Assembly: GCF_001556515.1 (NCBI RefSeq)
Contig: NZ_LSJA01000187.1
Location: 1 to 25,698, forward strand
Direction: 5' to 3'
DNA length: 25,698 nucleotides
Source: Caulobacter sp. CCH9-E1
GTDB taxonomy: Bacteria > Pseudomonadota > Alphaproteobacteria > Caulobacterales > Caulobacteraceae
The notes under the pieces are model-generated. The model ran no database searches and was not told where the DNA came from. It saw only the letters and a program-made list of their open reading frames with translations. This document shows, one piece after another, positions 22,286-25,698 of this stretch. Every line of letters starts with the position of its first letter. Positions within the stretch are counted from its first letter, which is position 1. A program made the position numbers and the translations under genes.

Positions 22286-22305
22286 ATATAATAGATTTAT
22301 TACTT
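22286..22305. promoter_or_regulatory. Candidate TetR-type operator, site 4 (upstream of operon III)
   Basis: ATATAATAGATTTATTACTT: perfect right half TTACTT, left half ATATAA (4 of 6), 8 bases between. On the minus strand it reads AAGTAA-N8-TTATAT. It is the only strongly AT-rich stretch of the 316-base divergent region, 129 bases upstream of the hydroxyisourate hydrolase start. Bases 22158-22285 contain no supported gene. Confidence 0.55.
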
Positions 22306-22333
22306 ACGAGAGCCCCTCTGACGGCGCGCCGGA

Positions 22334-22349
22334 TGTTACCGCTATCACA
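22334..22349. promoter_or_regulatory. Possible LacI/GntR-type operator in the pucM-maeB divergent region
   Basis: TGTTACCGCTATCACA is an imperfect palindrome with a central CG. It resembles the TGTTACC-GGTAACA type recognised by LacI-family regulators such as E. coli GntR. It lies 124 bases before the malic enzyme start and 28 bases from the purine operator. Which gene it serves, and whether it is used, cannot be told. Confidence 0.3.
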
Positions 22350-22377
22350 AATGAACACATTCCCCGGCCGCACAGGG

Positions 22378-22406
22378 TTGGAAAAGCCGATCATCCCCGG
22401 TAGCTA
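22378..22406 (+). promoter_or_regulatory. Possible sigma-70 promoter of the malic enzyme gene
   Basis: TTGGAA, then 17 bases, then TAGCTA; the start codon of maeB lies 67 bases downstream of the last base. The -35 is fair and the -10 is poor, so this is only a suggestion. GC-rich alphaproteobacterial promoters are hard to call by eye. Confidence 0.25.
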
Positions 22407-22473
22407 GACGGGTGAACGGCCCGCGACCGAGACGGACCGCGCGAACACGCGCAGAGCTTCTAGAGGAAGACCA

Positions 22474-24762
22474 ATGGACGAGGATTTCCGCAAGGCGGCG
22501 TTGGACTATCACCGCCTCCCGCGGCCCGGAAAGCTGGCGATCGAAGCCACCAAGCGGATGGCCACCCAGCGCGACCTCGCCCTCGCCTATTCGCCCGGCG
22601 TCGCCGCGCCCTGCCTGGCGATCGCCGACAACCCCGACACCGCCCGCGACTACACCGCGCGCGGCAACCTGGTCGCGGTGATCTCGAACGGCACCGCGGT
22701 GCTGGGTCTCGGCGATATCGGCCCCTTGGCCTCCAAGCCGGTGATGGAAGGCAAGGCCGTCCTCTTCAAGAAATTCGCCGGCATCGACGTTTTCGACATC
22801 GAGGTCGACGCCAAGGATCCTGACCGTTTCATCGAGGTGGTGGCGGCGCTGGAGCCGACCTTCGGCGGGGTGAACCTCGAGGACATCAAGGCTCCCGAGT
22901 GCTTCGTCATCGAACGGGCGCTGCGCGAGCGGATGAACATCCCGGTCTTCCACGACGACCAGCACGGCACCGCCATCGTCTGCGCCGCCGCGGTCCGCAA
23001 CGCCCTGCTCGTCCAGGGCAAGACCCTGAAGGACGTCAAGCTGGTGACCTCGGGCGCCGGCGCGGCCGCGCTAGCCTGCGTCGACCTGCTGGTCTCGATG
23101 GGCCTGCCGGTCGAGAACGTCACCCTGACCGACATCAAGGGCGTGGTGCACGCCGGCCGCGAGCCGGACATGCCCGAAAACATGGCGCGCTACGCCCGCC
23201 AGACCGACGCCCGCACCTTGCCCGAGGTGCTGCCGGGCGCCGACATCTTCCTGGGTCTCTCGGCCCCGCGCGTCTTCAAGCCGGAATGGCTGCCGCTGCT
23301 GGCGCCGAACCCGCTGATCCTGGCCATGGCCAATCCGGATCCGGAGATCCTGCCCGAGCTGGTCTACGCCGCCCGTCCCGACGCCATCATGGCGACCGGC
23401 CGCAGCGACTACGCCAACCAGGTCAACAACGTCCTCTGCTTCCCGTTCATCTTCCGGGGCGCGCTGGACGTCGGCGCCTCCGAGATCAACGAGACGATGA
23501 AGGTCGCCGCCGTCGAGGCGATCGCCGAGCTGGCCCGCGCCGAGGCCTCCGAAGTGGTCGCCAGCGCCTATGGCGGGACGGCGCCGGTGTTTGGCGCGCA
23601 GTACATCATCCCCAAGCCCTTCGACCCGCGCTTGATCCTGCAGATCGCGCCCGCCGTGGCCAAGGCGGCCATGGACAGCGGCGTCGCCACCCGGCCGATC
23701 GCCGACTTCGACGCCTATCGCCAGGAGCTGGAGCTCTTCGTCTATCGCTCGGGCCAGCTGATGCGGCCGGTCTTCGAGCGGGCTCGCAAGGCGCCGGTCA
23801 AGGTCGCCTATGCCGAGGCCGAGGACGAGCGCGTGCTGCGCGCGGTGCAGACGGTGGTGGACGAGGGCCTGGCCTCGCCGGTGCTGGTCGGTCGCCGCGA
23901 GGTGATCAAGGCCAAGATCCAGGATCTGGGCCTGCGCCTCGACGTCAACGGCGCGGTCGAGATCGTCGATCCCCAGGCCGACATGGACCTGTTCGGCCCT
24001 CTGGTCGCGGACTACCAGAAGCTGGTTGGCCGGCGCGGCGTGCCGCCGACGGCGGCCGAGCGCCGCGTCCAGGGCCGTCGCACCGTGGCCGCCTCGATGC
24101 TGCTCGCCTCGGGCTATGTCGAAGCCGCCCTGGTCGGCGGCAGCGGCGATTGGTGGCAGCACCTGAAATACGCCCTGCCGATCATCCCCAAGCGGGACAA
24201 TGTCAGCCGCGTCTACGCCATGTCGTCGCTGATCCTGGACAACGGCACGCTGTTCTTCTGCGACACCCACGTGAACGTGGATCCGACCGCCGAGCAGATC
24301 GCCGAATGCGCCCAGTTGGCCGCCGAGGCCGTCCGCCGCTTTGGCCTGACGCCGAAGGCCGCCCTGCTCTCGCACTCGTCGTTCGGCGCCAGCAATTCGC
24401 CGACCGCGCGCAAGATGCGCGAGGCCCTGGCCATCCTGCGCGAGCAGGCGCCGGAGCTGGAGGTGGATGGCGAGATGCACGCCGACGCGGCGCTCAGCCA
24501 GCATCTGCGCGATCGCATGGTCGCCGACAGCCCGCTGAAGGGCTCGGCCAATCTGCTGGTCATGCCCACCCTGGACGCGGCCAATATCGGCCTCACCCTG
24601 CTGAGCGCGGCGACGGAGTCGCTGCTGGTCGGCCCCCTGCTGCTCGGCATGGCCAAGCCGCTGCACGTGCTGATCCCCAGCGTCACCGCCCGCGGCATCG
24701 TCAACCTGACGGCGTTGGCGGTAAACCAGGCGGCCTCCGAGAGAGCCCTCGCCGCGCTTTAG
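22474..24762 (+). CDS. maeB: NADP-dependent malic enzyme with C-terminal phosphotransacetylase-like domain
   Basis: The 762-residue protein has the MaeB two-domain layout. The malic domain (residues 1 to ~160) contains [44 protein letters not shown] and [11 protein letters not shown]. The nucleotide-binding domain has [16 protein letters not shown] (GAGAAA) and NPDPEI. From about residue 430 a PTA-like domain follows ([68 protein letters not shown]). It decarboxylates malate to pyruvate with NADP reduction; the PTA domain is generally regulatory, sensing acetyl-CoA. ATG 22474 has GAGGAAG just upstream. It is divergent from operon III and may be an unrelated housekeeping neighbour. Confidence 0.94.
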   Translation: MDEDFRKAALDYHRLPRPGKLAIEATKRMATQRDLALAYSPGVAAPCLAIADNPDTARDYTARGNLVAVISNGTAVLGLGDIGPLASKPVMEGKAVLFKKFAGIDVFDIEVDAKDPDRFIEVVAALEPTFGGVNLEDIKAPECFVIERALRERMNIPVFHDDQHGTAIVCAAAVRNALLVQGKTLKDVKLVTSGAGAAALACVDLLVSMGLPVENVTLTDIKGVVHAGREPDMPENMARYARQTDARTLPEVLPGADIFLGLSAPRVFKPEWLPLLAPNPLILAMANPDPEILPELVYAARPDAIMATGRSDYANQVNNVLCFPFIFRGALDVGASEINETMKVAAVEAIAELARAEASEVVASAYGGTAPVFGAQYIIPKPFDPRLILQIAPAVAKAAMDSGVATRPIADFDAYRQELELFVYRSGQLMRPVFERARKAPVKVAYAEAEDERVLRAVQTVVDEGLASPVLVGRREVIKAKIQDLGLRLDVNGAVEIVDPQADMDLFGPLVADYQKLVGRRGVPPTAAERRVQGRRTVAASMLLASGYVEAALVGGSGDWWQHLKYALPIIPKRDNVSRVYAMSSLILDNGTLFFCDTHVNVDPTAEQIAECAQLAAEAVRRFGLTPKAALLSHSSFGASNSPTARKMREALAILREQAPELEVDGEMHADAALSQHLRDRMVADSPLKGSANLLVMPTLDAANIGLTLLSAATESLLVGPLLLGMAKPLHVLIPSVTARGIVNLTALAVNQAASERALAAL

Positions 24763-24782
24763 AGAGGCTCCCCAAACGACAA

Positions 24783-24819
24783 AAGGCCCCGACCGACGCA
24801 TCACGTCGGGCGGGGCCTT
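24783..24819. terminator. First hairpin of a tandem terminator after maeB
   Basis: AAGGCCCCG and CGACG pair with the mirrored CGTCGG-GCGGGGCCTT across a short loop, beginning 20 bases after the maeB stop. The stem is flanked by A-rich and T-containing ends but has no strong T-run of its own. Confidence 0.65.
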
Positions 24820-24831
24820 CGAAAGTCTCTG

Positions 24832-24864
24832 AAAAGGCCGTCCGTCCGGGCGGCCTTTTCGTTT
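24832..24864. terminator. Bidirectional rho-independent terminator between maeB and the cold-shock gene
   Basis: AAAAGGCCG (24832-24840) pairs with CGGCCTTTT (24851-24859), followed by CGTTTT. The stem plus A/T flanks works on both strands: it can end maeB on the plus strand and the cold-shock gene, whose stop is only six bases away, on the minus strand. Confidence 0.8.
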
Positions 24865-24870
24865 TGAGCC

Positions 24871-25398
24871 TTAGAGGATGCGCAGGTTGCCGGCCGAGGT
24901 CTTGCCCGAGCGGCGGTCCTGTTCAAGCTCGTAACCGACTTGCTGGCCTTCGTTCAGGCCGCGCAGGCCGGCGCGCTCAACGGCCGAGATGTGCACGAAC
25001 ACATCGCCGCCGCCGTTGTCCGGCTGGATGAAGCCAAAGCCCTTGGTCGTGTTGAACCACTTCACGACGCCGGTGCCGGACTCGCCGGTGCCGCTCGAGA
25101 AATTGTTGCGGGGCGCGCTGTCGAAGCCGCCACGCGCCGGACGCGGGCCGCCGCGGCCAGCGCCGCCGCCGGCCGGAGCCGGGCCGTGGCCCGTGACGCG
25201 CAGTTGACCGGCCGAGGTCTTACCCGAGCGACGGTCTTCTTCCAGTTCGTACGCGACTTGATCACCTTCGTTCAGGCCCGACAGACCCGAGCGTTCAACC
25301 GCGGCGATATGGACGAACACGTCCTGGCCGCCGTCCTCGGGCTGAATGAAGCCAAAGCCCTTGGCCGGGTTGAACCACTTAACGACACCGTTCGCCAT
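24871..25398 (-). CDS. Cold-shock protein with two tandem CSDs (CspC/CspD-like of Caulobacter)
   Basis: The 175-residue protein contains two complete cold-shock domains, residues ~1-68 and ~108-175. Each has the RNP1 motif KGFGFIQP and the RNP2 motif DVFVHI. A flexible ~38-residue linker rich in Gly, Pro and Arg ([11 protein letters not shown]) joins them. Such proteins bind single-stranded RNA/DNA and act as RNA chaperones. Caulobacter is known for double-CSD proteins (CspC, CspD) linked to stationary phase rather than cold, which supports the host assignment. ATG 25398 is used; GAGGA lies 6 bases upstream, and the longer frame to 25452 adds a non-conserved stretch. The two domains end in near-identical RRSGKTSAG segments, showing descent from a duplication. 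Confidence 0.93.
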   Translation of the reverse strand: MANGVVKWFNPAKGFGFIQPEDGGQDVFVHIAAVERSGLSGLNEGDQVAYELEEDRRSGKTSAGQLRVTGHGPAPAGGGAGRGGPRPARGGFDSAPRNNFSSGTGESGTGVVKWFNTTKGFGFIQPDNGGGDVFVHISAVERAGLRGLNEGQQVGYELEQDRRSGKTSAGNLRIL

Positions 25399-25596
25399 AT
25401 TATCCTCAAACACCTCAATCGACGGGCTGATAGTCGGCCCGCGTCCTTCCAACGGAAGTCATGACGCAAAACCGCGCCACGCGCTATGGGCTTTGAGCGG
25501 AGAAAATCGACCGGAAGGCGGCGAGCGCCAGAAAAAGTCGCGGATCGGGGGGCAAGCGTGGCGCCAATGCCACTCTAAATTGCACGCGCCGATATA

Positions 25597-25624
25597 GAAA
25601 AACCCCGGCCGCAATCGGACGGGG
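25597..25624 (-). terminator. Rho-independent terminator of the initiator tRNA gene
   Basis: On the minus strand CCCCGTCCG-ATTG-CGGCCGGGG forms a stem with one mismatch and is followed by TTTTTC (25602-25597). It lies about 22 bases past the tRNA 3' end, the right place to end that transcript. Bases 25399-25596 hold no gene I can support beyond the cold-shock leader. Confidence 0.7.
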
Positions 25625-25646
25625 TGGAAAAATCGGCCTTGGACCT

Positions 25647-25698
25647 TGGGTGCGGGGACAGGATTTGAACCTGTGACCTTCAGGTTATGAGCCTGACG
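25647..25698 (-). tRNA. tRNA-Met (CAT), initiator type, 3' part only
   Basis: The minus strand from the window edge reads CGTCAGGCTCATAACCTGAA, an anticodon arm with loop CTCATAA (anticodon CAT). It continues with the variable region, a T-arm (ACAGG-TTCAAAT-CCTGT) and the acceptor strand CCCCGCA. The layout matches E. coli tRNA-fMet nearly base for base in this part (GTC before GG-CTCATAA-CC-TGAAGGTC, and the final A72 in CCCCGCA that cannot pair with C1 of initiators), so initiator is preferred over elongator. The bases after A72 are CCCA, giving an encoded CCA if position 73 is C. The 5' half, including the acceptor 5' strand and D-arm, is outside the window. Confidence 0.85.

Overview
The window looks like chromosomal DNA of a high-GC alphaproteobacterium, most likely Caulobacter or a close relative. 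The reasons are strong GC bias at third codon positions (which produces long antisense shadow ORFs), a tandem double cold-shock-domain protein of the kind known as CspC/CspD in Caulobacter, a membrane-anchored cytochrome c-type urate hydroxylase (PuuD) in place of soluble uricase, and GC-rich REP-like palindromes between genes. The genus assignment is inference from gene content.

Layout. 1-196 is the C-terminal tail of trmFO, and its first 34 bases look like a fold-back artefact. 276-2849 (+) holds a SAM methyltransferase of the cyclopropane-fatty-acid synthase type, a DUF2177 membrane protein and an MscS-type channel. 3002-8917 (+) is operon I: allantoate amidohydrolase, ureidoglycine-glyoxylate aminotransferase, puuE, uraD, puuD and a TetR regulator. 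Most junctions overlap by a few bases; the aminotransferase/puuE junction instead carries a palindromic repeat. 8919-12274 (-) holds a YceI lipoprotein, an RTX calcium-binding protein and an acetamidase/formamidase. 12501-15512 (+) is operon II: AtzG-like small subunit, AtzE-like amidase, HpxZ-like protein and nucleoside hydrolase. 22157-15649 (-) is operon III: 5-hydroxyisourate hydrolase, xdhA, xdhB, xdhC and guanine deaminase. 22474-24762 (+) is a NADP-malic enzyme with a PTA domain, followed by a double terminator, a two-CSD cold-shock protein (-) and the 3' part of an initiator tRNA-Met gene (-) cut by the window end.

The genes combine into a nearly complete purine catabolic route: nucleoside to base (nucleoside hydrolase), guanine to xanthine (GuaD), xanthine to urate (XdhABC), urate to 5-hydroxyisourate (PuuD), to OHCU (HIU hydrolase), to allantoin (UraD), to allantoate (PuuE), to ureidoglycine (allantoate amidohydrolase), and to oxalurate plus glycine (aminotransferase). 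The AtzG/AtzE/HpxZ-like set is a candidate for handling oxalurate or a derivative.

The most interesting signal is a 20-bp imperfect palindrome, AAGTAA-N8-TTACTT. It occurs in the upstream regions of all three purine operons and directly against the acetamidase start codon (2868-2887, 12276-12295, 12465-12484, 22286-22305). It is a good candidate operator for the TetR regulator encoded at the end of operon I, and it would place the acetamidase and the oxalurate-type genes in one regulon with urate degradation. A second notable structure is a palindromic repeat in the aminotransferase-puuE gap whose right arm contains the Shine-Dalgarno and start codon of puuE. No insertion sequence, CRISPR array, rRNA or replication origin was seen.
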